Shown in pieces: positions 8,570-17,804 of a stretch of DNA of 64,000 nucleotides (its first letter is position 1; every line of letters begins with the position of its first letter). The DNA is from Astrobacterium formosum (GTDB lineage: Bacteria > Pseudomonadota > Alphaproteobacteria > Rhizobiales > Xanthobacteraceae). A model generated the notes under the pieces. That model saw nothing but the letters and a program-made list of their open reading frames with translations, was not told where the DNA came from and did no database searches. The stretch lies in contig JAVDCA010000011.1 in assembly GCA_030848545.1 (NCBI GenBank), positions 62,001-126,000 on the forward strand, in the 5' to 3' direction. The position numbers and the translations under genes were made by a program.

Positions 8570-9499
8570 ATGATCCTCGTATTCGGTTCCATCAACATCG
8601 ACCTGGTGGCGCGCGTCGCTGCCATTCCGCGGCCCGGAGAGACGGTATTGGCCGACCGCTACGAGACCTTGTTCGGTGGCAAGGGAGCCAACCAGGCCGT
8701 GGCGGCGAGCCGGGCGCTCGCCAAGACGGCCGGTGTCGCCATGGTGGGCCGCGTCGGGCGGGACGGTTTCGGCGACAGCGCCCTCGCCAATCTGGCGAAG
8801 AACGGCGTCGCCACCGACCACATTCGCAAAGGCGAAGCCCCGACCGGCTGCGCCTTCATTTCGGTCGATCAGCGCGGCGAGAACGCCATCACGGTGGCGG
8901 CCGGGGCAAACGGCGCGGTCGCAGCCGAGGATGCCGGCGACGCCGTCCTGGCGGCCGCCCGCGTCCTCGTCTTGCAGATGGAAGTGCCGGTCGCGGCGAG
9001 CCTCGCCGTCGCCAGGCGCGCGCGCCGCAATGGCACCCGGGTGGTGTGGAACCTGGCACCCGCCCCGGCGACGCTCGACGCCGCCCTGTGCCGGGACATC
9101 TTGTCGGCGAGCGACGTCCTGGTGGTCAACGAACACGAGGCACTCGCGGTCGCGGCGGCGCTCGGCGCCGCGCAATCGGACCATGCCGCCGCGGCGGCCT
9201 CGGTCGCCCGCGCCGGGAACTGCACCTGCGTGGTGACGGCGGGAGCCGAAGGCGCGCTGGCGATCCATCCCGACGGCCGCCGCGAACATGCGCCGGCGCA
9301 CAAGATCACGCCGGTCGACACCACCGGCGCCGGCGACACCTTCGTGGGCGTGCTCGCCGCCGGCATCGCGGACGAGCTTCCCTTCGCCGAGGCACTGACG
9401 CGCGCCTGCTATGGGGCTTCGCTCGCCTGCCTCGCACTCGGCGCGCAAGCGGCCATGCCGGAGCGCTCTGCCATCGAGAAATGGCGCGTCGACGGCTGA
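8570..9499 (+). CDS. Ribokinase-like PfkB carbohydrate kinase
   Basis: PfkB-family kinase of 309 residues, usual length for ribokinase. The N-terminal sugar-binding motif is GGKGANQA at 36-43 after MILVFGSINIDLV. The C-terminal ATP/anion-hole motif DTTGAGDTF contains the catalytic aspartate. It would phosphorylate a sugar or sugar acid with ATP in the cytoplasm. Start 8570 matches family N-termini and has GGGGAA just upstream; a start at 8549 is also possible. Probably co-transcribed with the GntR gene. The ribokinase subgroup is clear, but substrate could be ribose or a deoxy sugar; the context of aldonate genes does not decide it. Confidence 0.85.
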   Translation: MILVFGSINIDLVARVAAIPRPGETVLADRYETLFGGKGANQAVAASRALAKTAGVAMVGRVGRDGFGDSALANLAKNGVATDHIRKGEAPTGCAFISVDQRGENAITVAAGANGAVAAEDAGDAVLAAARVLVLQMEVPVAASLAVARRARRNGTRVVWNLAPAPATLDAALCRDILSASDVLVVNEHEALAVAAALGAAQSDHAAAAASVARAGNCTCVVTAGAEGALAIHPDGRREHAPAHKITPVDTTGAGDTFVGVLAAGIADELPFAEALTRACYGASLACLALGAQAAMPERSAIEKWRVDG

Positions 9500-9505
9500 G
9501 CACTG

Positions 9506-9543
9506 GTCATTGCGAGGCGCGAAGAAGCCAGGAAGCGATCACG
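9506..9543. repeat. Half copy of the dispersed palindromic repeat
   Basis: Begins GTCATTGCGAGGCGCGAAG and continues to a degraded AAGCGATCACG, matching one arm of the element at 2222-2351. It lies in the gap between the convergent kinase and dctM genes. No partner arm is visible, so it appears to be a decayed copy. Confidence 0.5.
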
Positions 9544-9637
9544 AATACGCAAGAGAAGAGCTGGACAGCCACGGCCCGCCTGCGCCTACACCGCGCGGTC
9601 GGATGATGCTGGCCGGCTGGTTCTGGTGGCGGTCCGT

Positions 9638-10918
9638 TCAGCCCCTCAGCCAGGCGAGCGGAACGAGGACGAGAGACGGAAAGAAGACCAGCAGGAACAT
9701 GATCGCCGCCTCGGCGAGCAGGAACGGAGCGACGCCGCGCATGACGGCACCCATGGGAACTCGGCCTATGCCACAGACGACGTTGAGTACGATGCCGACC
9801 GGCGGCGTGATCAGCCCGATGGCGTTGTTAATGATGAACAGGACGCCGAAATAGACGGGGTCAATGCCCGCCTGCTTGATGATCGGCATCAGGACCGGGG
9901 TGAGAATGAGGACGGTCGGGGTGAAGTCCAAGGCCGTTCCGACCACCATCACCAGCGCCATCAACAGCAGCATGATGACGGTCTTGTTGCCCATGAACGG
10001 CTCGAGCACGACGGCGATCTCCGCCGGCAGATTGGCCTGGGTGATGAGCCAGGCGGAGACGAGGGCGGCCGAGATCAGGAACATGACGACGGCGGAGGTT
10101 TCGGCGGCGGCGAGAAAGACCTTGTAGAGCATGCGCGGTTTGAGCTCGCGATACACCAACATGCCGACGACGAGCGCGTAGGCGGCGGCGAGAACCGCCG
10201 CCTCGGTGGGCGTGACGATGCCCCATTTGATGCCGCCCATGATGATGACCGGCATCACCAGCGCGAAGAAGCCGTCGCGGAAGGCACGTCCGCGCTCACG
10301 GAAGCTGGCGCGCGGCAGGGTCTGCACCCGGTCGCGCCGTGAGACGATCAGCCACGCCGTCACCAGGCTCACGGCCATCAACAGGCCCGGCACGATGCCG
10401 GCGAGGAAGAGCTGCGAAATCGACACGTTGGCGGCGACACCGAAGACGATGTAGCCGATCGAGGGCGGAATGATCGGCGCGATGATGCCGCCGGCCGACA
10501 TCAGGCCGGCCGAACGCGGCACGTCGTAGCCGGCGCGGCGCATCATCGGCAGCAGGATGGAGGCAAGGGCGGCGGTGTCGGCGGCCGCCGAGCCGGAGAT
10601 CGCCGCCATGATCACCGAGGCGACGATCGCCACATAGCCGAGTCCGCCGTGGAGATGGCCGATGCAGGCGAGCGCGAAATTGATGATGCGCTTGGACAAT
10701 CCGCCGGCGTTCATGAGCTCGCCGGCGAGAATGAAGAACGGAACGGCGAGGAGCTGGAAATTGTCGGCGCCGACGATCAGGTTCTGCGCCACGATGGTGC
10801 TGTCGAAATTGCCCATCCACAGCATCAGCGCCAGCCCGCAGGCGATCAGCGAGAAGGCGATCGGCGTTCCGATCGCCATCGTCCCCATCAGGGCGACCAG
10901 GAAGACAGTGACGGTCAT
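9638..10918 (-). CDS. dctM: TRAP transporter large permease DctM (system 2)
   Basis: Membrane protein of 426 residues with about 12 helices. It shows the family marks AVPFFILAGELMNAGGLSKRI, GSAAADTAALASILLPMM, PIIPPSIGYIVFG and, near the end, INNAIGLITPPVGIVLNVV. The ATG at 10918 overlaps the dctQ stop (ATGA). The frame is open well upstream of this start, but that part lies inside dctQ and is not coding. Last visible gene of the GntR-gci-dctQ-dctM operon. Its receptor gene dctP is separate, on the other strand at 13515. Confidence 0.92.
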   Translation of the reverse strand: MTVTVFLVALMGTMAIGTPIAFSLIACGLALMLWMGNFDSTIVAQNLIVGADNFQLLAVPFFILAGELMNAGGLSKRIINFALACIGHLHGGLGYVAIVASVIMAAISGSAAADTAALASILLPMMRRAGYDVPRSAGLMSAGGIIAPIIPPSIGYIVFGVAANVSISQLFLAGIVPGLLMAVSLVTAWLIVSRRDRVQTLPRASFRERGRAFRDGFFALVMPVIIMGGIKWGIVTPTEAAVLAAAYALVVGMLVYRELKPRMLYKVFLAAAETSAVVMFLISAALVSAWLITQANLPAEIAVVLEPFMGNKTVIMLLLMALVMVVGTALDFTPTVLILTPVLMPIIKQAGIDPVYFGVLFIINNAIGLITPPVGIVLNVVCGIGRVPMGAVMRGVAPFLLAEAAIMFLLVFFPSLVLVPLAWLRG

Positions 10919-11454
10919 TCGAGACGCTCCCGCACGGACGTGCTGTCGGCCGGATGGATGCCGGCGAATTCGTCGAGTTCCCGCGGGTCGAGCCGACCGG
11001 CGGCGATCCGCGCCAGGCGGGCGGCGGCAATCACGCCGATGCCGACGCTCGCCAGATAACCGATGCCGTAGACCCACAGCATGGAGATGCCGGATACCGG
11101 CGCCGCGAAGGTGGCGTTGATGTCCGCCTGCTGCCAGGTCCCCCAGAAGAACACCGCGCAGCAAACGACCACCAGAAGGTCGGACATCACCATGCAGACG
11201 AGCCGACCTCGCCGCCCTAGCCATGCGACTATGGTCTCGACGCCGAGATGCATGTTCTTGCGGGCGACCGCGACGGCGCCGATGAAGGTCAGCCAGACGA
11301 AGCAGAACCGGGACAGCTCTTCGGACAGATCGATTCCGGACTCGAAGAGATAACGCAGCACGACATTGCCGAGCACCATGAAGGTCATGCCGGCGAGCAG
11401 GGCGACCATCGTCGCCTCGAACAGATGGAACATGCCGTCGATCATGCGGTTCAT
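10915..11454 (-). CDS. dctQ: TRAP transporter small permease DctQ (system 2)
   Basis: Four-helix membrane protein of 179 residues. It has the DctQ signature YLFESGIDLSEELSRFCFVW and the conserved loop RKNMHLGVE between helices 2 and 3. The C-terminal tail is charged. Its stop overlaps the dctM start by 4 bp, so the two are translationally coupled. It begins 49 bp after the cycloisomerase gene on the same strand. Confidence 0.9.
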   Translation of the reverse strand: MNRMIDGMFHLFEATMVALLAGMTFMVLGNVVLRYLFESGIDLSEELSRFCFVWLTFIGAVAVARKNMHLGVETIVAWLGRRGRLVCMVMSDLLVVVCCAVFFWGTWQQADINATFAAPVSGISMLWVYGIGYLASVGIGVIAAARLARIAAGRLDPRELDEFAGIHPADSTSVRERLE

Positions 11455-11503
11455 GGCTTGCCCTCCGCGACGGCCGGGGAACCGCCGCCGACATGGATGC
11501 GTC

Positions 11504-12685
11504 TCAACGATCCGGTGTGGTCACGACCCAACGGGCGAGTTTTTTCTCGTCGACGGTGATGCCGAGACCGGGGCCGGTGGGAATCGTGAGCGCGCCCTCA
11601 ACCAGCGAGAACTTCTCCGTCAGGAGATCATCGCGTAGCGGATTGTGCGTACGGTCGTATTCGATCATCGGCTCGTTCTGCAACGGCACGCCGGCCGCCG
11701 TGAACGGAATCGGCGGCGCCACCGCGATCGCCTGCAGGGCCGCTGCCACGGCGACGCCCGAGCCCCAGACGTGCGGAAGGGTGAGCACGCCGAAGCTCGA
11801 CGTCAGCGCGAGGATCTTTGTCCATTCGGTGAAGCCGCCGCTGCAGCATAAGTCCGGCTGGGCGATGTCGATGCATTCGCCGAGGAGCAAGTCGCGGAAG
11901 CCGAAACGCGTGTATTCGCACTCCCCGCCAGCGACCGGCACGTCGATCGCGTCGCGTACGCGCCGATAGCCCTGGCGGTCCTCCGGCGGCACCGGCTCCT
12001 CGAACCACAGAACGTCGTGGCGCTCCAATGCGCGGCCCATGCGGATCGCCGACGCGGACGTGTAGGCGTGGTTGGCGTCGACCATGAGGGCGACATCGGG
12101 TCCGATGGCGTTGCGCACCACGGCGAGCCGCTCGGCGTCGAGCGCGATCGGCACCAGGCCGATCTTGAGCTTGATCGCCATCATGCCGGCGGCGCGATAA
12201 CCGCGCGCCTCCTCGCCGAGCTCGCGCAGCATCCGTTCGGTGTCACGATAGTGGTCGGGATAGTAGCAACCGGTGCCATAGGCCGGAACGGCGGAGCGGA
12301 AAGCTCCTCCCATCAGGGCGTGCACGGGCTTGCCGAGCGACTTGCCCCACAGATCCCACAACGCAATGTCGATGGCGCTCAGCGCCTCGATGTAGGTACC
12401 CTTCTGGCCGAAGTCGCGGCTGAAGGCATACAGATCCTCGAAGATGCGGACCGGCTCGTCGGCTCGCCGGCCGATCAGTTGCGGCGCCAACACGCGCTCG
12501 ACGCACGTGGCCGGCGGCTCGGGCGGGCCGTACTGGCCGCCTTCTCCCCAACCCACCAAGCCGCCCTCGGTCGTGATCTTGACCAGGAAGCTGCTGCGTT
12601 CCGGGAATGCAGCCTGTGACGAATAGAAACGCTTCTCCCCGAGTGGAACGCGGAGAATGAAGGTCTCGATGGTGCGAATTTTCAT
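11504..12685 (-). CDS. gci: D-galactarolactone cycloisomerase homologue (enolase superfamily)
   Basis: Enolase-superfamily protein of 393 residues of the muconate-lactonizing type. The KxK motif is K172-L-K174; metal ligands are D203 (VDANHAYT), E229 (WFEEPV) and E255 (AGGECEY); the catalytic histidine is H305 (LPHVWGSG). Long stretches match Agrobacterium Gci, such as QPDLC-GGF-E-KI, HVWGSGV, EYDRTHNP and TIP-GPGLGI. Gci opens galactaro-1,4-lactone to 3-deoxy-2-keto-hexarate in galacturonate/galactarate catabolism. The start overlaps the GntR stop by 4 bp. With dctQM behind it and dctP divergent, an aldaric acid or its lactone is the probable cargo. A related acid-sugar dehydratase role is not excluded. 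Confidence 0.8.
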   Translation of the reverse strand: MKIRTIETFILRVPLGEKRFYSSQAAFPERSSFLVKITTEGGLVGWGEGGQYGPPEPPATCVERVLAPQLIGRRADEPVRIFEDLYAFSRDFGQKGTYIEALSAIDIALWDLWGKSLGKPVHALMGGAFRSAVPAYGTGCYYPDHYRDTERMLRELGEEARGYRAAGMMAIKLKIGLVPIALDAERLAVVRNAIGPDVALMVDANHAYTSASAIRMGRALERHDVLWFEEPVPPEDRQGYRRVRDAIDVPVAGGECEYTRFGFRDLLLGECIDIAQPDLCCSGGFTEWTKILALTSSFGVLTLPHVWGSGVAVAAALQAIAVAPPIPFTAAGVPLQNEPMIEYDRTHNPLRDDLLTEKFSLVEGALTIPTGPGLGITVDEKKLARWVVTTPDR

Positions 12686-13392
12686 GGTTGGAGAGGGCCT
12701 TTCGGGAACGCGTCGCCCTGCCGCTCAAGGGCGTGCCTGGTGCGGCTGCGGGTGGCGAGGAGATGGTCGTTCATGGCCTCGCGGACGCGCGCGCCGTCTT
12801 TCGACCTCAGCGCTTCGCAGATGGCGATGTGCTCCCGGAGAGAAGGTTCGACGGCGTCGACCATGCTGCGGCGGACGGAGTTCTGGCACCAGATGATCGA
12901 GTCTCTCAGACCGAGCATGATGCGGGCGAGCCGCGTATTGGGGCAGTGCCTGAGGACGAGGTCGTGCACGAGATGGTCGATCTCGCCGAGCCGGCGGACA
13001 CGCTCGTCGACCGTGGCGATGCGCGCGGCGTCATGGTGTGCTGCGAGCACGCGCTCCACCTCAACCAACGGGACATGCGGCGTCGCCAACTCGGCGATCA
13101 GCGGCTCGAGGGCGATGCGGATCTCGAATATTTCGAAGAGCGCATCCTTGTCGATCGTGGCGACGAAGACGCCACGTCGCGGCACAACGGTGACGAGTCC
13201 GTCGGCCTCCAATTGCTTGCAGGCGTCACGCAGGGGCGTGATGCTGATCTCCCACCGCGCCTTGTAGTCCTCCAGGTTGAGACGCGCGCCCGGCTCTATG
13301 CGCCCGGACAGGATTTCGTCGCGCAGGCGTTCGGCCGCCCGTTCTCCGAGCGAAGTCTTGTCGAGGGCTAGGGCGTCGGGAGTGTCCGGCAT
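12682..13392 (-). CDS. GntR-family (FCD) regulator of the gci/TRAP-2 genes
   Basis: Regulator of 236 residues. The winged HTH is at about 12-75 (LRDEILSGRIEPGARLNLEDYKARWEIS, then LRDACKQLEADGLVTVVPRRG). The FCD domain behind it has conserved EIRIALEPLIAELA and a metal-site-like histidine pair (HLVHDLVLRHCP). It is the first gene of its own operon and overlaps gci by 4 bp. It is divergent from dctP (13515) across 122 bp that hold a perfect 14-bp palindrome, the likely autoregulatory and divergent operator. The ribosome site is weak. Confidence 0.88.
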   Translation of the reverse strand: MPDTPDALALDKTSLGERAAERLRDEILSGRIEPGARLNLEDYKARWEISITPLRDACKQLEADGLVTVVPRRGVFVATIDKDALFEIFEIRIALEPLIAELATPHVPLVEVERVLAAHHDAARIATVDERVRRLGEIDHLVHDLVLRHCPNTRLARIMLGLRDSIIWCQNSVRRSMVDAVEPSLREHIAICEALRSKDGARVREAMNDHLLATRSRTRHALERQGDAFPKGPLQP

Positions 13393-13421
13393 GGCAACCG
13401 TCTACATCATGCGAATCAGGC

Positions 13422-13457
13422 TTGCTAATGTGTGATGCATCACATATCATGCATCAC
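13422..13457 (+). promoter_or_regulatory. dctP-2 promoter with palindromic GntR operator in the spacer
   Basis: TTGCTA at 13422-13427 and TATCAT at 13445-13450 are separated by exactly 17 bp. The perfect 14-bp palindrome TGTGATGCATCACA occupies 13431-13444, filling nearly all of the spacer. A second partial copy of its core (CATGCATCAC) runs from 13448 over the -10 and beyond. A dimer bound here would block RNA polymerase at dctP and sit in the upstream region of the GntR gene. The divergent placement next to a GntR gene supports the link; it is inferred, not shown. Confidence 0.65.
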
Positions 13458-13514
13458 TGCTAAGCGCAAGACCCGAACGCTTCGCGCTTCGATTCGATCG
13501 ACAAGGAGAGAACC

Positions 13515-14528
13515 ATGAGAGCCCTTCCCATCATCGTTCTGGCGCTCGGCGTCGCCGTGCTCGGCGTCCCTCGAGCCCATGCGCAGTTCGCGGAGCGGAA
13601 TTTGCGCGTTTCCGCGGCCGTGCCGCAGGACCATCCCTTCGGCAACGGCGTTGCCGCATTGGCCCGCTGCACGGTCGAGAAGACCGGCGGCAAGATGAAG
13701 GTGCAGGGATTCTGGAGCGCCGCCCTCGGCAGCGACCTGCAGGCCGTGCAGGCGGTGCGCTCCGGCACGATCGAGATGGTGGTCGCCTCCACGTCGCCGC
13801 TGGTCGGTCTCGTTCCGGCGCTGGGCGCCTTCGACCTGCCCTTCCTGTTCAACAACGACGCGGAGGCCGATGCGGTCCTCGACGGTCCGGCGGGGCAAAG
13901 CCTGTCGGAGAAAATGCTGGGGACGGGCCTCGTCAACCTCGGCTATTGGGAGAACGGCTTCCGCAACGTGACCAATTCCCGCCGTCCGATCACCAAATGG
14001 GAGGACATCAGCGGCCTGAAGATCCGGGTGATGCAGAACAACATCTTCCTCGACACCTTCAAGAACATGGGTGCCAACGCGGTGCCGCTCGCCTATGGCG
14101 AACTCTACACGGCGCTGGAGACCAAGGCGATCGACGGACAGGAGAATCCGTTCGCCAACATCGAGACCGCCAAGTTCTACGAGGCGCAGAAGTATCTGTC
14201 GATCACCCAACACGCCTACACGCCGGCCATCATCCTCTATTCCAAGAGGCTTTGGGATCAATTGTCCAAGGACGAGCAGGGCGTGCTGACGTCGTGCGGC
14301 CAGACAGCCAAGGCGGAAGAGCGCAAGGTCAACCGTGCGCAGTCGCAGGAGTCGCTGGCCAAGCTCAAACAGCACGGCATGGTGGTCAACGAGGTCTCCG
14401 CGGACGAGATCGCGCGCATGCGCGAGAAGGCGAAGGAGGTCTACGCGAAGCATGCTTCGACCATTGGTCCGGACATCCTGAAGCTGGTTCAGGATCAACT
14501 GGCGCAGATCCGGGCGGCGCGCCGCTGA
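13515..14528 (+). CDS. dctP: TRAP transporter substrate-binding protein DctP (system 2)
   Basis: Periplasmic receptor of 337 residues. The signal peptide is residues 1-23 (hydrophobic PIIVLALGVAVLGV, cleavage after AHA). The conserved substrate-binding arginine is R171 in LKIRVMQNN, and the family helix GELYTALETKAIDGQENP follows. Start 13515 has AAGGAGAG just upstream. It is divergent from the GntR-gci-dctQM operon, so this TRAP system is split over two transcripts under a shared control region. It is followed by a strong intrinsic terminator at 14599. Expected cargo: galactarate-like acid or lactone, by context. Confidence 0.92.
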   Translation: MRALPIIVLALGVAVLGVPRAHAQFAERNLRVSAAVPQDHPFGNGVAALARCTVEKTGGKMKVQGFWSAALGSDLQAVQAVRSGTIEMVVASTSPLVGLVPALGAFDLPFLFNNDAEADAVLDGPAGQSLSEKMLGTGLVNLGYWENGFRNVTNSRRPITKWEDISGLKIRVMQNNIFLDTFKNMGANAVPLAYGELYTALETKAIDGQENPFANIETAKFYEAQKYLSITQHAYTPAIILYSKRLWDQLSKDEQGVLTSCGQTAKAEERKVNRAQSQESLAKLKQHGMVVNEVSADEIARMREKAKEVYAKHASTIGPDILKLVQDQLAQIRAARR

Positions 14529-14598
14529 TTCAGCGGCGATGAATTCAAGGCCCCGACAGCGAGGAGCCCCCCCGGGCCTCCCGCAGACTGCTGACAGA

Positions 14599-14628
14599 CC
14601 CCGTCGATTTTCGGCGGGGTTTTGTTTT
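14599..14628 (+). terminator. Intrinsic terminator after dctP (system 2)
   Basis: CCCCGTCG pairs with CGGCGGGG (one G-T pair) around an ATTTT loop, followed by TTTTGTTTT. It lies 70 bp after the dctP stop and ends that single-gene transcript. Confidence 0.85.
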
Positions 14629-14802
14629 GGGCCTTCAACCGGGAGCAGAGTCTAGCGCCGGACGGCAACGCCCTGGCATCCAGGTTCGTGGGGCTAGGAA
14701 AATCCATCACGCCACCGATCTCGCAAAACAGGCGTCCCTCTTCGCGCGCTTGTTTGTCGCCGGGCTTTCACTCGCGACGGCGAGAAAGCATATTCCGACA
14801 TG

Positions 14803-14828
14803 AAAAAAGGGGAGCCTCGCGGCTCCCC
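14803..14828 (-). terminator. Intrinsic terminator after dctP (system 3)
   Basis: Read on the minus strand, GGGGAGCC pairs with GGCTCCCC around a 4-nt loop and is followed by six T residues (14803-14808). It ends the dctQ-dctM-dctP transcript 28 bp after the dctP stop. Confidence 0.88.
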
Positions 14829-14856
14829 CTTCGCGTTCTTGCAGGATCCGAACAGC

Positions 14857-15843
14857 TCAGCGCTGCGCGTCGATGGCCTTGATGACGTCGGCGCCACCGA
14901 ACTTGGCCACGAAGGCCGACTTGACGTTCTTGGTCGCTTCGGTGAACGGGCCGTTGTCGACCTTCTCGACCACCGCGATGCCCTTCGACTTCAGGTCGGC
15001 GGCGATCTTGGCGATGTTCTCGTTGTTCAACTTGCGCTGATACTGGGCGCCTTCATGCGCGGCTTCGAGCACCACCTTCTGGAGCTCGGGCGACAGGCCG
15101 TCGAACTTGGCCTTGTTCATGACCAGGATCAGGGCGCTGTAGGCATGATAGGTCAGGCTGACGTGCTTCTGCACCTCGAAGAACTTGGAGGAGTAGAACA
15201 CGCCGATCGGGTGTTCCTGGGCGTCCACGGTCTTCATCTCCAGAGCCGTGTAGAGCTCGGCGATGGGCATCGGGACCGGGTTAGCGCCGAGTTCCTTGAA
15301 CGCCTCGATGTGCGCCGGGCTGCCGGTGGTGCGCATCTTGAGGCCCTTGACGTCGGCCGGCGTCTTGATGGGATGCTTGGAGTTGGTCATCTGGCGCCAA
15401 CCGTTGTCCCAGAAGGCGAGGCCCTTCATGCCGAGCGGCTCGAGCTTGGCGAGCAGGGACTGGCCGACCGGGCCGTCCAGCACCTTGTAGGCGTGGTCGG
15501 TGCCGGCGAACAGGTACGGCAGGTCGAGGATGCCGATCAGCGGCACGAGACCCGTGAAGTTGCCGGAGCCCGAAACGGCCATGTCGATGGTGCCGCCGCG
15601 CACGCCGGCGATCGCCGCCTGGAAGGTGCCGAGCTGGCTGTCGGCGAAGATCTTCAGGTCGAGCTTGCCGCCGCTCTTCTGCTTGAGGACCTCGGCCATG
15701 CGCTCGGCCGCGATCGACTGGGTGTCGCTGCGCGGCGATTCCGATGCGAACCGGTAGACCGTCTGCGCCTGCGTCGTACCGACCGCGAAGGCGAACGCGC
15801 CGGCGATCGTCAGGGTCGTCAAGAGACTGGATTGCATCTTCAT
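14857..15843 (-). CDS. dctP: TRAP transporter substrate-binding protein DctP (system 3)
   Basis: Periplasmic receptor of 328 residues. Signal peptide about 1-26 (LTIAGAFAFAVG, cleavage near TQA). The ligand arginine is R171 in LKMRTTGSP; ELYTALEMKTVDAQEHP is the family helix. Ribosome site GGAGGAG before 15843. Here dctP is the last gene, after dctQ and dctM, unlike systems 1, 4 and 5. It belongs to the YiaO/DctP-like group that includes receptors for sugar acids and C4-dicarboxylates; cargo unknown. A terminator follows directly. Confidence 0.92.
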   Translation of the reverse strand: MKMQSSLLTTLTIAGAFAFAVGTTQAQTVYRFASESPRSDTQSIAAERMAEVLKQKSGGKLDLKIFADSQLGTFQAAIAGVRGGTIDMAVSGSGNFTGLVPLIGILDLPYLFAGTDHAYKVLDGPVGQSLLAKLEPLGMKGLAFWDNGWRQMTNSKHPIKTPADVKGLKMRTTGSPAHIEAFKELGANPVPMPIAELYTALEMKTVDAQEHPIGVFYSSKFFEVQKHVSLTYHAYSALILVMNKAKFDGLSPELQKVVLEAAHEGAQYQRKLNNENIAKIAADLKSKGIAVVEKVDNGPFTEATKNVKSAFVAKFGGADVIKAIDAQR

Positions 15844-15965
15844 TCTGACACTCCTCCAAAGAAATCCGCGGGACGGATTATCGGCTCACACAGGCTTTGC
15901 GACAGAGTAAGCGCAAGTGACCGGGATGCGATCGCGAGCCACAAACGCATCCCGGAACTCATCCG

Positions 15966-17264
15966 TCAGTAGAACCATTTCGCCGGGACGGTGATCAGTT
16001 CCGGGAACAGGACCATCAGGAACATCACGGCCGTCTCGGCGATGAGGAACGGCCACATGCCCTTGATCACCGAGTCGAGATTGACGCGCGCGACGCCCGA
16101 GACGACGTTGAGCACGGTGCCGACCGGCGGCGTGATCAGGCCGATGGCGTTGTTCATCATGAACATGATGCCGAAGTAATAGGGATCGATGCCCGCCTGC
16201 TTGACCAGCGGCATCAACACCGGCGTCAGGATCAGCACGGTCGGCGCCAAATCGAGCGGGATCGCGACCGCGAACACCAGCGCCATCAGCATGAACATCA
16301 GCAGGGTCTTGTTGCCCATGAACGGCTGCATCATCGCCGTCACCTGCGAGGGGATGTCGGCGACGGTGATGAGCCAAGCCACCACGGTCGACGCCGCCAC
16401 GATCATCATGATGGCCGAGCAGGTCTTGGACGACGACAACAGGATCGCCGGCATATCCGACACCTTGAGCCCCTTGTAGACGAACAGGCTCAACAGGAAT
16501 GCCGCCACGGCGGCGACCACTGCGGCTTCCGTCGGCGTAAAGGCGCCCGACTTCAACCCGCCGAGGACCACGACCGGCAGGAGCAGCGCCCAGATGCCGC
16601 CGCGGAGCGCCTTGAGGAGCGGCATGATCTCGAACTTCTGGGACGGCGCGTCGTGGAAATCGCGTCGGGCGACGAATTTCCAGGTCACCACCAGCGACAG
16701 CGCCATGATCATGCCCGGCGCGATGCCGGTCAGGAACAGCTTGGTGATGGAGAGCTGCGACACCACGCCGAACAGGATCAGCGGCATGGCCGGCGGCAGG
16801 ATGGGGGCGATGCAGCCGGCGCCGGCGATCAGGCCGGCCGAGCGCGGCACGTTGTAGTTCGCCTTGCGCATCATCGGAATGACGACGGCGGCGAGCGCCG
16901 CCGTATCGGCGGCGGCCGACCCCGAAATGCTCGCCAGCACCAGGGCGGCGGCGATGGCCACATAGCCGAGGCCGCCGCGGATATGACCGACGGCCGCGTT
17001 GGCGATGTTGACGATCTGCTGCGAGATGCCGCCCTTGGTCATGATCTCGCCGGCGAGCATGAAGAAGGGGATCGCCATCAGGGGAAAGTTGTCGGCGCCG
17101 GAAATGATGTACTGCGCGATGATCTGGGTGTTGAACGACTCCAGAACGCCGGTGGAGATCAGGTACCCCATCAAGGCGACGGAACACACCAGAAGCGCGA
17201 ACGCCACCGGCATGCCGAACACCATCGCTCCGCACAGCGACGCCATGAATATCGTGACTGTCAT
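15966..17264 (-). CDS. dctM: TRAP transporter large permease DctM (system 3)
   Basis: Membrane protein of 432 residues with about 12 helices and DctM landmarks: AIPFFMLAGEIMTKGGISQQIV, GSAAADTAALAAVVIPMM, PILPPAMPLILFG and MMNNAIGLITPPVGTVLNVV. It starts 39 bp after dctQ and ends 122 bp before dctP. The three genes form a complete transporter with no enzyme gene attached. Confidence 0.92.
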   Translation of the reverse strand: MTVTIFMASLCGAMVFGMPVAFALLVCSVALMGYLISTGVLESFNTQIIAQYIISGADNFPLMAIPFFMLAGEIMTKGGISQQIVNIANAAVGHIRGGLGYVAIAAALVLASISGSAAADTAALAAVVIPMMRKANYNVPRSAGLIAGAGCIAPILPPAMPLILFGVVSQLSITKLFLTGIAPGMIMALSLVVTWKFVARRDFHDAPSQKFEIMPLLKALRGGIWALLLPVVVLGGLKSGAFTPTEAAVVAAVAAFLLSLFVYKGLKVSDMPAILLSSSKTCSAIMMIVAASTVVAWLITVADIPSQVTAMMQPFMGNKTLLMFMLMALVFAVAIPLDLAPTVLILTPVLMPLVKQAGIDPYYFGIMFMMNNAIGLITPPVGTVLNVVSGVARVNLDSVIKGMWPFLIAETAVMFLMVLFPELITVPAKWFY

Positions 17265-17303
17265 TGAAATTCTCCGCAGCCGACGGCTGGCATCACGTTG
17301 CGA

Positions 17304-17804
17304 TCAGATCTTTTCTTCCAGGTCGGGGCACATTTCGTTCTCGTCCATCTGCCCAGCCAGATTCCGCCAGATCGAGTCGATCAGCAGGATGCCCATGCCG
17401 ATGCTGCAGACGAGCAGTCCCGTGAACACCACGCCGAGGGGAATTCCGGAAATCGGCGCAATGTTCGCCAGCTCGAGCTGAACGATGTTCCAGCCCCCGA
17501 TGGTGATCAGGCCGCAGCAGGCGAGGGTCGCAATGTCGCTGATCAGCTTGCACGCCTTCTTGCCGGAGTACGGCAGCAACTTTGTGACCATGTGCACGCC
17601 GAGGTGGGCGTTGTCGCGCAGCGTCAGCACCGCCCCGACGAATACCACCCACATGAACAGGAAGCGCGACACCTCTTCCGAAAAGGTGATGCCGGAATTG
17701 AACCCGTAACGCAGCACGACGTTGCCGAATACGAGGATCACCATCAGGGCCAGCATGGACATCACGATCCATTCCATCCCTTTCACAACGATGCGTCCCA
17801 ACAA
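17304..17804 (-). CDS. dctQ: TRAP transporter small permease DctQ (system 3)
   Basis: Four-helix membrane protein of 166 residues with the DctQ signature YGFNSGITFSEEVSRFLFMW and the loop LRDNAHLGVH. The start is a TTG at 17804, chosen because a strong GGAGGGGG lies six bases upstream; an ATG ten codons later lacks a good site. It is the first gene of the dctQ-dctM-dctP unit. Confidence 0.88.
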   Translation of the reverse strand: MLGRIVVKGMEWIVMSMLALMVILVFGNVVLRYGFNSGITFSEEVSRFLFMWVVFVGAVLTLRDNAHLGVHMVTKLLPYSGKKACKLISDIATLACCGLITIGGWNIVQLELANIAPISGIPLGVVFTGLLVCSIGMGILLIDSIWRNLAGQMDENEMCPDLEEKI

